Shown here: in pieces, positions 1-12,510 of the stretch
Layout: each line of letters starts with the position of its first letter
Numbering within the stretch: the stretch's first letter is position 1
Origin: Lithospermum erythrorhizon
Lineage: Eukaryota; Streptophyta; Magnoliopsida; Boraginales; Boraginaceae
Reading direction: 5' to 3'
Length of the DNA stretch: 64,000 nucleotides
Assembly (NCBI GenBank): GCA_019722365.1
Contig: JADFUC010001333.1
Span: 744,001-808,000, forward strand
The notes under the pieces: model-generated
Databases searched by the model: none
The model's input: only the letters and a program-made list of their open reading frames with translations
What the model was told of the DNA's origin: nothing
Position numbers and translations under genes: made by a program

Positions 1-700
1 TAACTCTGTCCTTGCTCTTGTAGAAAGTGTGGAGCACCACATCAGCTGACCCTCTTGCCTCAAGTAATTAAATGGATTGGTGGCTATACAAATATGAGCA
101 TTGTAGTTTCGAGTATTTATCACTTAGATTCTTCTTGGCATTGCGTTTAAGTATGATTTTTTTATGTTATTGGCAATACTGTTTTAGCAATTAATCTTCA
201 AGTTCTTAATTGTATAGACCAAATAACCTAATTGTATTTTAAACTATTAAGGCTACCACCGACTTATCAAAAAAGGAAACTACCATCACAAATAATGAGA
301 GTAAATTGTATTTCTCATTTTGGCTATAGATTGAGGGCTCTTAAGGTCTGTCTGAGGTGAAAAGTTTCTAGTTTGCATTATTTATTTATGGTTAGTTGTA
401 GTGCATGTCTTGTTTGTACCAAAAAAAAGAAATAAACATGTGACTTCTTCAGTGTTGTAATGGGAAATGTAATTTCTTGAATTTTAGTTATACAATTGAG
501 TTGCATTTTAGACAGCATATTTTTTATGAGTAAGATTCTCGTATCACCATGTTGTAGACAAATTTTTCAATTCTCTTATACTGTAGTAACTTGGTTGTTA
601 ACTTCCTCTACATATAACTAGGAGTATTAGAGGTTAATACATTGATAAAAGAATATAATGTGACAAACTTGAAATATTATACTAGTATGGAAATGGTAAC
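1..700 (+). pseudogene. Inverted partial copy of RHD3 3' end
   Basis: This stretch matches, in reverse orientation, two separate parts of the intact RHD3 gene further right. Positions 1-188 match part of exon 19 and the following intron (about 49.17-49.37 kb), and about 250-700 match the 3' flank (about 47.09-47.46 kb). The intervening 1.7 kb with the last four exons is absent. The exon part is damaged: one C is missing from a CCC run, about 8 bases are lost after the GTAGAAAGTG stretch, and a 14-base deletion removes the end of the exon and its splice donor. It is therefore a non-functional fragment. The true left limit lies outside the window. Confidence 0.88.
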
Positions 701-2415
701 AATAAAGAAACACTATATAACATACTCCTATTACAGATTAGCTCTGATTCATGACCATCTGTTTTTCAACTTCTTGTATTAACAAATTTCACATATAACC
801 TCACAATCAAGAAACACTATATAACATACTCCTATTACATATTAGCTCTCTCAACACTTGCTTTCAAATGTTGTAGTGCTCGACTAAGAACCCAATAAAT
901 ATACATATTCAAAAGTCTTCAAGTTTAATTAATAGTTTAATATTGAAGTATTTGGAATCATATTCAATTCAAATATGCTATTCTAGGTGTAAAAATGGAT
1001 TAGAATTTGATTCGAATTGGAGAACGTTTTGATTATCATAAAAAATATAATAATTTGAATAATGTATTTTATTATTAGAGAGATAAGTTTTGTTCAAACT
1101 CATATTATATATGTCAATTAAAGTCTCAAAATTTTATTAGTATCTCAATTAAAGTCCCAAAGTTTCAAGGTACCGGTGAAACAAGCAACTTACCATACCC
1201 TCCAAACAATTGGTCGTTTTTTTTGCACAAAAATAATCATGTAATAATTTCAATTAGCATTTTCAAGTCTACGGATTGTAATAATTTCGCCAATTGCTCG
1301 GATAGCATTCTTAATAACGCTAGAACAAATGTATTGAATATTTCCAATTAATATATGCATTATTTAGCAGAAAAAAAATCGTGTGAAGTGCACGGCTGGT
1401 CACCGTACCTTGGAAACATGGGGTCGTGGAAATATAGCAATCACGGGTTTGGCTTGATCAAAAAAGGATATGTCCATGACATTGCAATGAGTAATAACTA
1501 CTCGTAACATTAATCCTAATCAACTCACAAAAGAGGTAGAGGGTCATCGTGTATATCACTGACAACTAACCTACTTCTAGTTTTGTGTTTGGCTTTTCTA
1601 GTACAATGATATCGACTTATACAAGAATCATTCTGAGATCCTTGCATTTTATGTAAATACCCTGTGACTGCAGATTTGTCTAGTTCATCATCGACAACTA
1701 ACAAAAGATTTTGTAGAAGGAACCAAATCAGTTTATATTGTATTAGCCAACTATGTGTTCTCACTAATCGGGTAGTTAATTGATTATCATATACTCTAAT
1801 ATCAAACTATTTCTCTCTTTTGCTGCCTAAAAACTATTTTCTATGCTAGTCTTCACTCTTCAATGAATAAAAATGTTATATTTAGACACCAATTCACTGT
1901 CTTTCTACCCTACCTTTGATGTACAGAGGGGCGTGAGGGCAGTGACTCGCTTACCAAATTATTAGAGGATCGTGTATACTTGTTTTTACCATAACTATCT
2001 AAAATCATGGTTCCGTCACTAGTAATTTGCACATAAAATATCACTGATGAACGCTCGAATTGAACATAAAGTTGCTCTCCCAAATGGATGTTATATCAAC
2101 TTGAAAATGAAGTTTTAAGAGATTTACATAAGGAACAATACATAGATTTATAAGATTCTAACTTACCATAGTTAAACCGAAGCAGTCTATACACAAGAGT
2201 TCTAGAACATCCAACTAAAAGAAAATTCAGCGGGAGAACATATAAAATTACCAGGTATAAATTTTTTCCACTGGACGGGCTGATATAAACAAGCAGTCAA
2301 TGGGGGGTATAGAAGGGGGAGAGGGGGTGACGAAGATGTGAAGTTTAGCATGTAATAATGACCGACTAAAATTCTGCACCATTTCGTGTAACTGTTACTG
2401 ATTCATGGATGTCTC
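701..2415. other. Intergenic, 3' side of ATG12
   Basis: AT-rich DNA with no convincing gene. A direct repeat of about 40 bases (around 703-745 and 808-850, containing ACACTATATAACATACTCC) is the only internal structure noticed. The last few hundred bases should hold the ATG12 3' UTR. Confidence 0.5.
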
Positions 2416-4567
2416 TTAACCCCATGCCATCGAACAAGCGTAGTTCACCACCAGCTTACCATCAAATCCAAAATTCTGCACCACAAAGTCCAACACAATA
2501 ATGTAAAACAATCACCTCAGATGTAGGAAGCAGAAAGTAATAATTTTAAGCAGAATAATACTTTTATCCCATTTTTTACCGTTTTAGTTTCCTTCTCATT
2601 TTTATACAAGTGAATTGCATAGTTTGATGACATGAGTATATAGATAATTAATGGTAATAAAAATATTGATCTTAGTGCACCTGGATAACAAATAAATACT
2701 AAAGATGTCGGCCTTCCTAATATAAGGTTGGGCAAGTTTCTTTGCAAACGAACATCACAAAGTCCCTCAAATTCCATAACAAAATATCTGCTACTTTCTA
2801 TTATTGTTATTGCATCAAAATATATCATGCTGGGGGGAACTCGTAATATACTAATTTTAACTCTTGGAATGATGGAGGCCAAAATAAAACAAGGTCAACT
2901 CTACCAAATAAATATGCTAAAGTAAGGGCGATCAAAATTACTCACGTTATATAGATCAATTACCAATTCATCTGGATTGGGAGAGAAGGCACTGTTGACA
3001 TACACAAACTGCAAATAAATGATGGTATTAGACAACAAAAAACAGTAAGAGCATACAACTCTTTTAAGAAAATTAGCACGATGAACCTACCAATGTATCC
3101 TTATGAATTTGGCGACGAAGAAAGTCAATGACTTTAACAAACTTGTCGCTGCCAGCAATCTACATTGCAAAGGAAACACAAGTACTAATCCATTACCGAG
3201 TAAAGTATTTGGTATAATATAAATTAGTCAACAACTACTAGTAATCAACCAGAAGCTTGTTTAAACTACTATATGAAGAATCAGAAATTCAACTTGGGCT
3301 ACAGACTCCATAACCCATATGACTAATTTCTTTTCTTAAAGAATGTTGATCGCAATCTTTCAGTTGCTCATTTCCTATAAACCACAATCTTAGAAACACC
3401 AACAAATTACTATGAAGATGTTAATTGAAAGCAAAACTATAACAAATAATAAAATCTAGAATGTACTACTAAACAAATCATAAAAATACATATAAACTCA
3501 AGTTCATGAACACATACTAAGCTAACATGATAAATTTGAATCAATGAATATATATGTGACAATTAAGTCCACACCATTTGTTAATTTTGACCATTAAAAT
3601 TAAAAAAGCAGTCTTTTTGGGAGGGAGTGAGTATTACTCAATAGAATCAAGTATGCAATATTGAAAAATCATATGCCTCGTTGCACTACCTACGCTTCTT
3701 ATCAATTATGAAGTAGTAGATAGTGTTTACACTTCACTATTGGATCAATTCGGAAACATCCTCCCTCTTATCACACGAGTAAGTTTGCATACTATCCAAA
3801 TCCCCCTACCACGCTTAGGCGAGAGCTTCTTCAATAGCATTGAGTCAATTCAGAGACATCCTCACTGTTATCACACGGATAAGACTGCATACTATGCGAG
3901 TATCCGATCTCCTACCTCGCTTTGGTGGGATCTTCTTCGGTAAAATTGGGTCAATTCGGAAACATCCTCCATGTTATCGTAAAACTGCATACTATCCGAG
4001 TATCCGATCCCTACCCCGCTTAGGCGGGAGCTTCTTCAATAGCATTGGGTCAATTCAAAAACATCGTCCATGTTAACACACAGCTAAGACTGCATACTAT
4101 CCAAATATTCGACCACCCTACCCCACTTAGGCGGAAGCTTCTTCAGTGGCATCGGGTTTTGTCGATGTATAAGAATAACCATATAAATTCAAATACATTA
4201 ACAAATAACAACAAGCTTATGCTATATCCAATGAATTCATCATATAAATTTACTGATCATTTTTACATACAGAAAAACATGAAGAAAATCATAAACAAAA
4301 TAGAAAATAATTACAAAAAATATCAAACCTTGAATTTAGCTTGTTTAAGAATTGGGGCATCACCAGTAGCCCTGAGGTGTACTATAACTGTAGCATCACA
4401 ATTCACATAAATAATTAATAATCAAGATTATATAAGATACTAATTACTATTGAAAATTGGAAAAAATAATTAAACTTTATAATAATAATTAGGTAAAGAT
4501 TTGAACTTTTAATAACGTTGACCACAAAGAAGATTAGCCGTTGACCTTTTCGAGATTCAGTCGACAT
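2416..4567 (-). CDS. ATG12: Autophagy protein ATG12 (ubiquitin-like)
   Basis: ATG12 is a cytosolic ubiquitin-like modifier. In the known pathway it is activated by ATG7, transferred by ATG10 and joined through its C-terminal glycine to ATG5; the conjugate then drives ATG8 lipidation in autophagosome formation. Five coding exons on the minus strand join in frame: 4546-4567, 4329-4387, 3091-3159, 2946-3008 and 2416-2475. All introns are GT-AG and give 90 aa. The protein starts [17 protein letters not shown], contains [14 protein letters not shown] and ends CSMAWG with the required terminal glycine. The first exon codes only seven residues. Its start was chosen because the splice reconstructs the family sequence ESRKVIVHLR. 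The length is close to that of other plant ATG12 proteins. The large second intron (3160-4328) holds a tandem repeat. I see no lesion. Confidence 0.95.
3560..3634. mobile_element. MITE-like end (family A)
   Basis: TTGTTAATTTTGACCATT followed by an A-rich stretch and GGGAGGGAGTGAGTA. Related sequences occur around 36.93-37.01 kb and 62.12-62.19 kb, so this looks like a dispersed MITE family. Only one end is clear here. It lies in ATG12 intron 2. Confidence 0.4.
3673..4153 (+). repeat. SINE-like element with core amplified four times
   Basis: A leader (3673-3743: CACTACCTACGCTT, then AGTAGTAGATAGT) precedes four imperfect tandem copies of about 100 bases at 3744-3842, 3843-3947, 3948-4046 and 4047-4153. 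Each copy has TCAATTCGGAAACATCCTCC, then CTGCATACTATCC and a hairpin-like CCCGCTTAGGCGGGAGCTTC. A single-copy relative of the whole unit lies at 50.09-50.30 kb in an RHD3 intron, so the ancestral element has one core. The array lies in ATG12 intron 2, antisense to the gene. The assignment to a SINE or the 3' tail of a LINE is inference from its dispersed nature. Confidence 0.8.
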
Positions 4568-4844
4568 CAGCTGCGGAGCGGAGATGAGCGTTTCTTTGGC
4601 GGGTTTTGGATTACACGACAATTTCGAACTTGAAAGACATGTAAAGACTTGCGGCACCCCAGGTTTATCGGATGTATCTACTTTATCGAGATACGATAAT
4701 TAAAGGTTGTTTCTTAGTTAAGTTTGAGTCGATAATCAGCAGGCAGGTAATTTAATACAGGTTTTTAAATTATCAATATCGGTAGATGCCCGGATTGCAG
4801 GTGTGCTAATGAATAAATAAAGTCTTTTAGTGTTTTTTTTGCGT

Positions 4845-5021
4845 GTATATCTCATCCCAAAATATGTTTGGAGGTTTGATATACGCCTCCAATAAAAATT
4901 AATTTGTCTTACAATCAGGGTACATCACATTCATTCTACAACATTTGGTCAATATGAGAATCTAATTTGGGATTATTAAATGTGGAAAATCTCCCTAACA
5001 AAAAGGGATGGAGGGAGTATA
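4845..5021. mobile_element. Possible Stowaway-like MITE
   Basis: The right end is GGGATGGAGGGAGTATA, the typical Stowaway terminal signature next to a TA target. A degenerate partner, TATATCTCATCCCAAAAT, lies about 175 bases upstream. The inverted repeat is imperfect, so the left limit is uncertain. Confidence 0.45.
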
Positions 5022-6088
5022 TAAAGGCTTTGTTTGTCCTTTAAGCTGGTGTTTTTCTTTTTTAATTTTGTAAATTAGGATTGTTCAAATTGAACCACCT
5101 TGGATTCGTTTGAATCTGCGCCTTTGGCCTTTGAGAGGCTATGCCTTACATCGTGTAAATAGACCAGCATGTCAGGCCATTCTATAGCACTGGGTGTTAA
5201 CTCAAAAGCGATATGATGTAGAATACAATACCAGTATCAGTACCTATAGATTAAAAATAAAAAATAATTGAAAATATTTTTATTTTTATGTTGCTTCATT
5301 ATTGTACAAAAAACGATTTTAAAAAAGAAAGAGGAAAAAAAAAGGCCAGCTTCTTCAGGTATGTAATTGTTTATTTTGTCAGGTGGGGTCCACATTTTGA
5401 GTGCCAAAAAAACTTGCTCCCGGATCAAATTTTGCTCCCGGTCCCACATGATGTTAAGCTGGCAACCGGTGATAAATTTGTTGTGGATAGTGCAAAATGG
5501 CATCCTGTTGTCTGTCGATAAAATTTATGTTTGGATCGATCGTTTTTTTGGGTTTAATCCAAACCGATACATGTCACATTAATTCAACATTTAAGTATCA
5601 CAACTTCAAATCAAATCCTGTTTATATTATCACTAACCTACATTTCATTGCCATATGAATTCCGATTTAACTAATGGAGCAATAAGTATTGAAAGTAGAA
5701 TAAGTAATCAAAAGGCATAAGAGGATTATATTCTAATTAACAAAAAAGAAGTAGAATAAGTAGGAAAACTTCTTTTTAGCTCGATATACCCCCATACCAT
5801 ACTCTTTTAATAGGATTAGAAATATACATCATTTTTGTAACAAATAAATTAACATTTGTCAACTTGTTAAGCATTCAACATAGTATCGTTTTGGTTATTT
5901 GATCTCTAGATAGGAAAACAGATGCAAATGGCACATTGATGAAGAATTAATCAAACAATTAAGAAATTCAAAACCACGCATTTCATTTATTTAGATTAAT
6001 AAACCACCAAACCAATAACTTCTGATAAACCATGGTTTATCAATTAATCCCCCCCCTAAATCACAAAATCTATTGCCATTTGCAATGG
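5022..6088. other. Intergenic, no gene seen
   Basis: No exon-like coding signal was recognised. Around 5410-5445 the decamer TTGCTCCCGG occurs twice. The end of this stretch should contain the 3' UTR of the BIG GRAIN 1-like gene. Confidence 0.45.
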
Positions 6089-7232
6089 CTAAATGGCTAC
6101 ATTAGTATCAAAATGAGTAGTTTCAGGTAATTCTTCCGTATACCTCTCCAGTCCAATAGCAGAAAAATTATCAAGCTCAAAAAGATCAGAGCTACAACAG
6201 CTTACTGCATCAAAATTATCTTTCCCATCCTGAGAAGTCGTATTCATATAGCCGATCCCTGAGATAAGGCTTGGATCGGTTTGGTTTCTTATATCTTTGC
6301 CTTCCTCCAATCTTGGGGTTTCTTTATGCAAAGTCTTGTGCCCACTTGGTTGAAAATAATCATCAACAATTTCACTAACTGGATAAAACCTCACAAATTT
6401 TTCACTTTCATTGCTTGATAAAAAATCTTTCTTAGAATCATTTTCCAGAGCTTTTCGTCTTGAGAAAAAGAAGGAACTTGATGAATTTGAAGACTTAGAT
6501 TTTCTTTGTACTGCAAATTTTGCCCTTTTCTCATGCATGGTAGAAAATACAGAATTCAAGAAACTAGCAAATTTTCCATTAGGAGAAGTTGGTTGCTTAG
6601 CTTTATTCAAGTTAAAATAAATCTGTAAATCTTTTGACTTTGTTTTCTCAAACCCACCTTCATGTTTAGGCATCTGCTGAGGTAAAACAATGTTGGTTTT
6701 TATAGGCTTAGACTTCTTAAAACCATAACAAGATGATGAAGGTGACCTGTATATAATCGGACACGAATGAACTAATATTAGATAAATAAAGAAAAATATA
6801 TAGGACGAACAATTTAATATTTTAATAAATGGTGAGATTCTATTTTTTGATAGTATCAATTTATTTTTCAAAAATTTAAGGAGAGAGGCGTCTCCTCTTC
6901 TCTAATTTCTCCCACTTTTATTTTGTTGGACTTGCAAAAACATAATCTTCAGCTTCAGAAGATGAAAAGCCACCTCCACTGCTTGTATCAGAAGAGCTTC
7001 TGCTTGAATTTGAATAAAAAATTTGTTGGTTGTCTTTGTTTCTTGGTACAAAATCAGCAAAACAACTTCTCTGAACAACTACCTTTTCACTCTCTTTCTC
7101 CATCCAATTCTCAATCATTTGTAGTGTCTGAAAGTTATCCATTTTCTTCTCATCTCTGAACTCAATTCTGCCATGTTGTTTGTTCCTCAAAGTTTCTCTG
7201 TAAACTACATGTTCATTTTGACCTTGGTCCAT
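6089..7232 (-). CDS. BIG GRAIN 1-like protein, N-terminus disturbed
   Basis: BIG GRAIN 1 proteins are plant membrane-associated regulators tied to auxin response and organ size. The visible protein has the family's order of motifs: WMEKESEKVVVQRSCFADF, a serine-rich SSDTSSGGGFSSSEAE tract, KPIKTNI, GKFASFLNSVFS, VRFYPVSEIVDD, and a C-terminal SSDLFELDNFSAIG followed by an ETTHF tail. Two open segments (6918-7250 and 6089-6871) are separated by in-frame stops. A GT-AG intron at 6772-6931 joins them in frame (exons 6933-area to 7232 and 6089-6771) to give about 327 aa. I took the ATG at 7232. The conserved N-terminal motif (consensus like PSFSSTLLDAIYRSID, from memory) is only partly visible upstream as SSHLSPIYLMD in one frame and LSSLLH in another, which suggests an indel near 7245. 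It may be a weakly functional gene or an early pseudogene. Confidence 0.75.
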
Positions 7233-7753
7233 TAGGTAAATAGGACTCAAATGTGAAGAAGGCTACTGAGATTTGAAGAAGAAACATTACAAGAAACCTC
7301 TTCTCCATTTTGAATTGCAATGTGGTCCTTTGTAATCAAAGTATGTTTGTAAAGAAGCTAACAAGAAAGACTTGTAAGAAGAAGAAGCAGACAGAGAGAG
7401 TGAAGGCTTTCAAGATTAAGAGTGAAGGCTTTCGAGATTGAGATACACAAGATAATATAAGAAATGATATTGGATTCTATTTCTTGTCTTGTATACAAAG
7501 CTCAAAAGATGCAGAGTGATTATACATAGAAAGCTCACATATGAACAAAAAAACAGAGGAAATATGCTTACTTTTGTTGTTTTGTTGTTTTTTTTTTTGT
7601 GAAATAGTGATAGTGATGTGTGATTTATATAGGAGTATTACTAATTTTGCATGCGTTACTTTATGCAACATTATCGATCTCAAATTCCAATTAAGAAGAA
7701 GGGGGTCGTCTGTCGGTGTTACTTAATGTATGTAATATTGCTGGCCCAATCAA
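7233..7753. other. 5' flank of BIG GRAIN 1-like gene
   Basis: Purine-rich leader on the plus strand (pyrimidine-rich in the gene's direction) with a short tandem duplication at about 7399-7442 (AGTGAAGGCTTTC twice). No other gene is seen. The hAT-like element begins at its far end. Confidence 0.45.
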
Positions 7754-7898
7754 CAGAGGGAGGAGTAGTCATGGTAACGAACCGGGCGGCCGGGTAGCAT
7801 GTTAGGCTATAGATCGCATAACGAACCGGTCGGGCCGTGAGCTGTTAGTTCAGGAGGCCACTTTTAGGGGGGCGCAGCCAGTGCAAGTGTGCAGATTA

Positions 7899-8155
7899 GT
7901 TTTTAAGCGGTACCACGTTCGATAAACAACGGCTAGTTTTTTGTAACGTCAGCATGTTAATAGCAGTAGCATATGAATAAGCGTGGTACCCGTTTCGTTT
8001 ACGGTACCCGGAATTTATTCATCAACGACTATGCGGCTATTTTTGTAATAAGCATTGGTGCGATTTAAAAGCTCAAGCGGTGCACGTTTGTCTTAAATAA
8101 GCGGATTATAACGAATATTAACGTGGTACGTTTAAATCAAGCGTTACAACGTTAC
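7899..8155. repeat. Left subterminal motif cluster of hAT element
   Basis: Repeated variants of GGTACCACGTT and its complement ACGTGGTAC occur near 7909, 7982, 8001 and 8121, together with CGTTACAACGTTACC. Such subterminal motif clusters are the usual transposase-binding regions of hAT and similar elements. The role here is inferred. Confidence 0.6.
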
Positions 8156-8509
8156 CTGCTGCAAAGATCAAAAGAAATTACATAAAAGGGGATAATGCGC
8201 CCCGTTCGTTTTACCGCGATTCACAATCATTGCCAGCACGACTTTCAAAGCAATACTGGCGATAAAATCTTATATTGAAGGTGTTAAGAAATTTAAGGAT
8301 TCTATCTCAGCGTGGGCTTGTTCGTTAATCTGACAATGTTACAGTAGCCTCCATCTCGGTTAGGTATTATTTTACAACTTTTTAAATTGTGATATTTTTG
8401 TTTTTTAAATTAATGGCATCAAAAGCATGTCTTAGTAAAAATGTTTCAAAGTGCTAGTGCTAGTATGTATGTCTAATGATTATGTTAATTTAAGGGGTGA
8501 TGATCGTAT

Positions 8510-10560
8510 GGCTGACTACCCCATTATTAACTCTGTTGATCCTCTGAATGCTAATGAAAGGAAAAACTTCCATGGATTTTGAAAATATTTTAATGGGGCA
8601 AGTGAAAACAAGCGGCAACTTATAAATTGTGAGCTATACATCATGGAAAGCGGGTGGGGGCAAAGGGGAACCGGTCATCTTGCTAGACAACTTGGCGGGT
8701 CATAGAATCACTAAAAGGGTATTTGGGGAGGGTGGTACACAGGAACTATTGATATCGGAAGGCAGTGAGAACTTTTTAGTATCTTGGCTTATGGGATTGA
8801 AACTATGGAAATTTATGTCAGTAGTTCTTTGCCTTTTAATCATTTTGATGGATGGCGTTTTACTAAATGGTTCAAAATATCGTTAATCCCGAGCTATACG
8901 TATCCACTGGCCTTTACGCTTTCAGAACCTATGCTTTAAATATTTTAAAAATGAAAGAGCTTCTAGGTAACACTCTTATGAATTTGCCTTATAAAATGTG
9001 TTTGACTAATTGATATTAGTGTCTTTTTTGGATTTTGATATAATGTGTGTAACATGTCATTGGATTGATCAAGATTGGGTCTTCTGAAAGGAGAATTATA
9101 TATTTTTAGATCGATTGTAACACCACTTGATATTCAAATTTCGGAAGGTATACTCGCGTATTGCCAATGATTACAAATGTTTGAATAAGATTACTTCAAT
9201 TTCTATTTTGGAAGTAACATCATATACCGTTTCAATCGAAAAATTAAAGGGAGCTATTAAGCAGTTTTGAACTTTTCATGTTAGATGTTTATCACGTCAA
9301 CACAAATTATTGGTGCTAGATGGAATAAAAGTTGTTTGCAGGCGAGTTTTATTTTACCAATTAAATAAAGCCGTTAATTTTGTTGGTAATGGCGGGAGTA
9401 AGAAAGACATGAATATAAAAAAAATGGTTGAGGCTTCGGTAAGAAGTTTAAGAAATTAATTTTGGATTGTGAAACTAGATGGAACTACGACTTACGATCT
9501 ACTGGATTCGTGCATATATGTATAAGGAAGAAATCTCCGATTTTTATGAGAAATATGCTTTCGATTGGTGAAGTATTATGTACCACTCACGTATACTAAT
9601 TAGGCTGTTGTTACTTGATTACTTAAGTTTTTTAAATTACTCCCAAAGATTATACCCCAAGTTTTTTCAACTCAATCCGAGCCAAATATTCATCTTGCTT
9701 TAGAATGTGTGATTAATCTCTCCATTCATATGACTAAACACTAGAAATGATTATGTTGCTAGAGATATAGATTCGAATATGGAAGATAAGTTTTTAAAAT
9801 ATTTTCATCTATCCGCATGCATATGCAATTGGCTGTCGGATCCTAACGCTAAATTAAAGCATTTTAATTTCTATGTATTATTTATGAATCTTTACTACCC
9901 TTTAATCGGAACTAAAGAGTTTGATGTTCAAAAATGGAAAAGATGGAATTGAAAGCGTATATGTATAACGTAATAGCAAATACCAATCAAAGGTATGGAC
10001 AAGGTAAGGCATGCTTCAGTAAAGTTTTAATGGCCGCCGCAGGGGGAGTTAAAATCACGAGAAGTCAACATGATCACCTTGAAATGCGTTACAAGCTTTA
10101 GGTGAAGCAATCAATCGCTCCACAAGACACGAATGAGTTAACTTAATATTTATCTACTAACTTTGAATTGAGTCAATATAATGATAAAAATCAACTTCAA
10201 AATAATTGAGGCGAGCAAAGGAAGCACCTTGTTTCGATGCCCTCTAAGATAGCAAAAAGAAAATATTTTCTATCACAGCATAACCGACAATAGCGGTGAA
10301 TCGCATTTAGCATGGCGGCTTCTGATACCTCAAAAGGCGTTCAAGACTTACAAGCTCGGCGATTGAAGTATGTGCATCAAGGATTGGGCGGCAGAACGCC
10401 GGATGCAAGATAAAGACACGATCATGGAGCGAAAAGAAAAGATATGTTCGATGATCTTAGTGACATGAAGAAATTGAAGAAGAAGGAAGAGAGCAACCTG
10501 ATAGGCGTTGAAAAAGACTCCGACAAAGAAAGAGTCCGAAGATGAATTAATTTATGATGA
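8510..10560 (+). pseudogene. hAT transposase remnant
   Basis: Frameshifts and stops throughout, but recognisable pieces appear in the right order. At 8666-8690 the frame reads GTGHLARQ, like the end of a BED zinc finger (GTGHLRRH). At 9274-9288 it reads FHVRC, the start of the conserved hAT block that normally continues H-x-LNLI. At 9474-9520 it reads ETRWN then, one frame over, TYDLLDSC, matching the hAT TRWNSTY motif. At 9780-9830 KFLKYFHLSA resembles the block before the DP motif, seen as LSDPNAKLKHFNFY. At about 10232 FDAL with a following WQKEN resembles the start of the C-terminal dimerisation domain, and near 10363 SAIEVCA resembles its last helix. No intact reading frame remains. Confidence 0.72.
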
Positions 10561-10569
10561 TTAGAATTG

Positions 10570-12360
10570 TAGTTTTTGTAACTTAATAACTTTTTATTAT
10601 TGAACTCATGTAAACTCACAGCCACTTGCAGTATAAGCGTGGGCAGGCTCAAAATAATAAAAATAATTCTTTTATTCCTCTAGAATAGACTCCCAATGTT
10701 TTTTAAACTTATTGATTTAAAGGTAGTGCGTTACACGATCTGCATTTAATCAGAAAAATGGATGCAAAAATGCAAACTTACCCTTATTTTTTGGATTAAG
10801 CGATGAATCTGGATTTGACCTGTGATTACCACCCGTTTAGCAGCAAGAATGAGATAGGGTTCAAAGCATTCAATTGAAACACAAATTTCTCAAATCTTCA
10901 AACTCCAAAACTAAAATTCTCTCCTCATTCTTCCATTCCTCTATAAATCATCTTTCAAATTAGTTAATTACATTATATTAGTATCAATTTGCTAAAATGG
11001 CACCAAAAAGAGCTCCCGAAACAAGGGTGATGGAATTACCAAGCAAAACTTAGGAGAGTCGACATGAGTCGCCGCATGATCACCACCTGAGAGGAAGAAG
11101 ATGTAGAGTGCGATGGCCGAGGGAAGTTGAAGGGTAGGAATTGGAGGTACTAAGATACGGGCGGGGATGTCATCTTGATGAAGGAGAAATCAGAGCGGTC
11201 ACTTGGCATTGTTAATCTTTTAGTGAATTTTTAGATAATGCCAAACTTAGTACATTTTACTACTTTTACTAGTAATTGGCCTCGCCATTGTGTATAAGTT
11301 TTATGAATCCGTTCATTGCGTTATAATGATAGTGAGGAGTGCTTGGTTGTCGGTACAATATACGACTAGATTCACGGGTATTATAACGGAAAGCGATTTA
11401 ATAAAAAACATTTGAGTATGTTTAGTTGGAGTGCGGATGATTACAGGAAAGGGGATAGTGCGCTATTTGGCCGGTCACGTTACAAGTATTGATCCCGAGA
11501 GCTTAACAACAATCGTAGAGTTAAGAAAGAAGGCATAGTGTATAAGAATAATTTAGATAATTGTCAGCTTACATTTTGGAAAGTGGTATCCATTCTTTTG
11601 CCATCTACTAGTGAAACATCCGAACTAAGTTGTTTGCATTCGTTTGTTATCTTGGTCTATATTGAATTTGCGATGGGTTAATATACACGTTTGATGCTTA
11701 ACATATGACATAAAGCGAGAGTAAAAGCACTTGATATGGCATGATTATCTCATTTAAATTCAAAGGGGTTCTGTGTGGAGGCTTGCCAGTGGGTTGACGT
11801 TTTTAAGAAAGGACTACAAAGACGGGAAAGGCAATCGTTGATTGGCGGGGAAGTCTTTTTGCTCAGGTGGGGAGATTCTGGCCAGGCAGATGTTAGATGG
11901 AGGTTCAACCATGCTTTTTTAAAGGATGCGATTACCTGCTTTGACACGATGAAGCGACCGAGCATGGAGAAGCGAGGTCCTCCACGTTCCCGGATCATCC
12001 GATGAAACTATCGCCGATGTTAGGTCGATTCGCGCCAACATGTTAAAACGCTTCAAGATAACGGCTCAAGGCCGATAGGCGGCTAAGGTTACTTTCTGAG
12101 GCTGACTATGATTGTGGAGGCAGGGAGGCAGGAGGCTGAGAGAGGTGACGAGGGGCAAATGCGGATTCAATTTGAAAACATGTTTCCATGAATAATGTGC
12201 TGAATGATTATATTGATGTTTAGTATTCGAGCAAATTTTTACCATGTTGACTACTTGATACTCTAATTTGAATATTAATGTTTACTTTAGAATTGTTGTT
12301 AATGTGTATCATTTGTTTTAATTACATTTTTCTGGTGAACTCCATTTTGGGTGATAGCAT
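10570..12360. other. Interior of hAT element, no gene
   Basis: Mixed-composition DNA without a recognisable protein. Around 10840-11000 a TATA-like CTCTATAAATC and CT-rich leader precede a short open start (MAPKRAPETRV) that stops after 18 codons, reminiscent of a transposon gene leader. The open stretch at 11775-12005 (76 codons) shows no family I know and is treated as chance. Confidence 0.4.
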
Positions 12361-12510
12361 TAGTACCGGGTAATTTCAGGTACACGTTAATAACGATAAA
12401 ATATGCTTAGTGGCTAACGTGGTACCGTTTAATATAAAGCGTTACCACGTTAATAACGTCCAGTCAGCTGTGGTCTGCGATGATGCCGTTTAATAACGGT
12501 GCCACGTTAA
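12361..12510. repeat. Internal motif cluster in hAT element
   Basis: AACGTGGTACCGTTTAA, GCGTTACCACGTTAATAACG and GGTGCCACGTTAAT lie within 150 bases. They are the same motif family as the left subterminal cluster and adjoin a GC-rich block (12.53-13.1 kb). Its position in mid-element suggests a second terminus. Confidence 0.55.
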
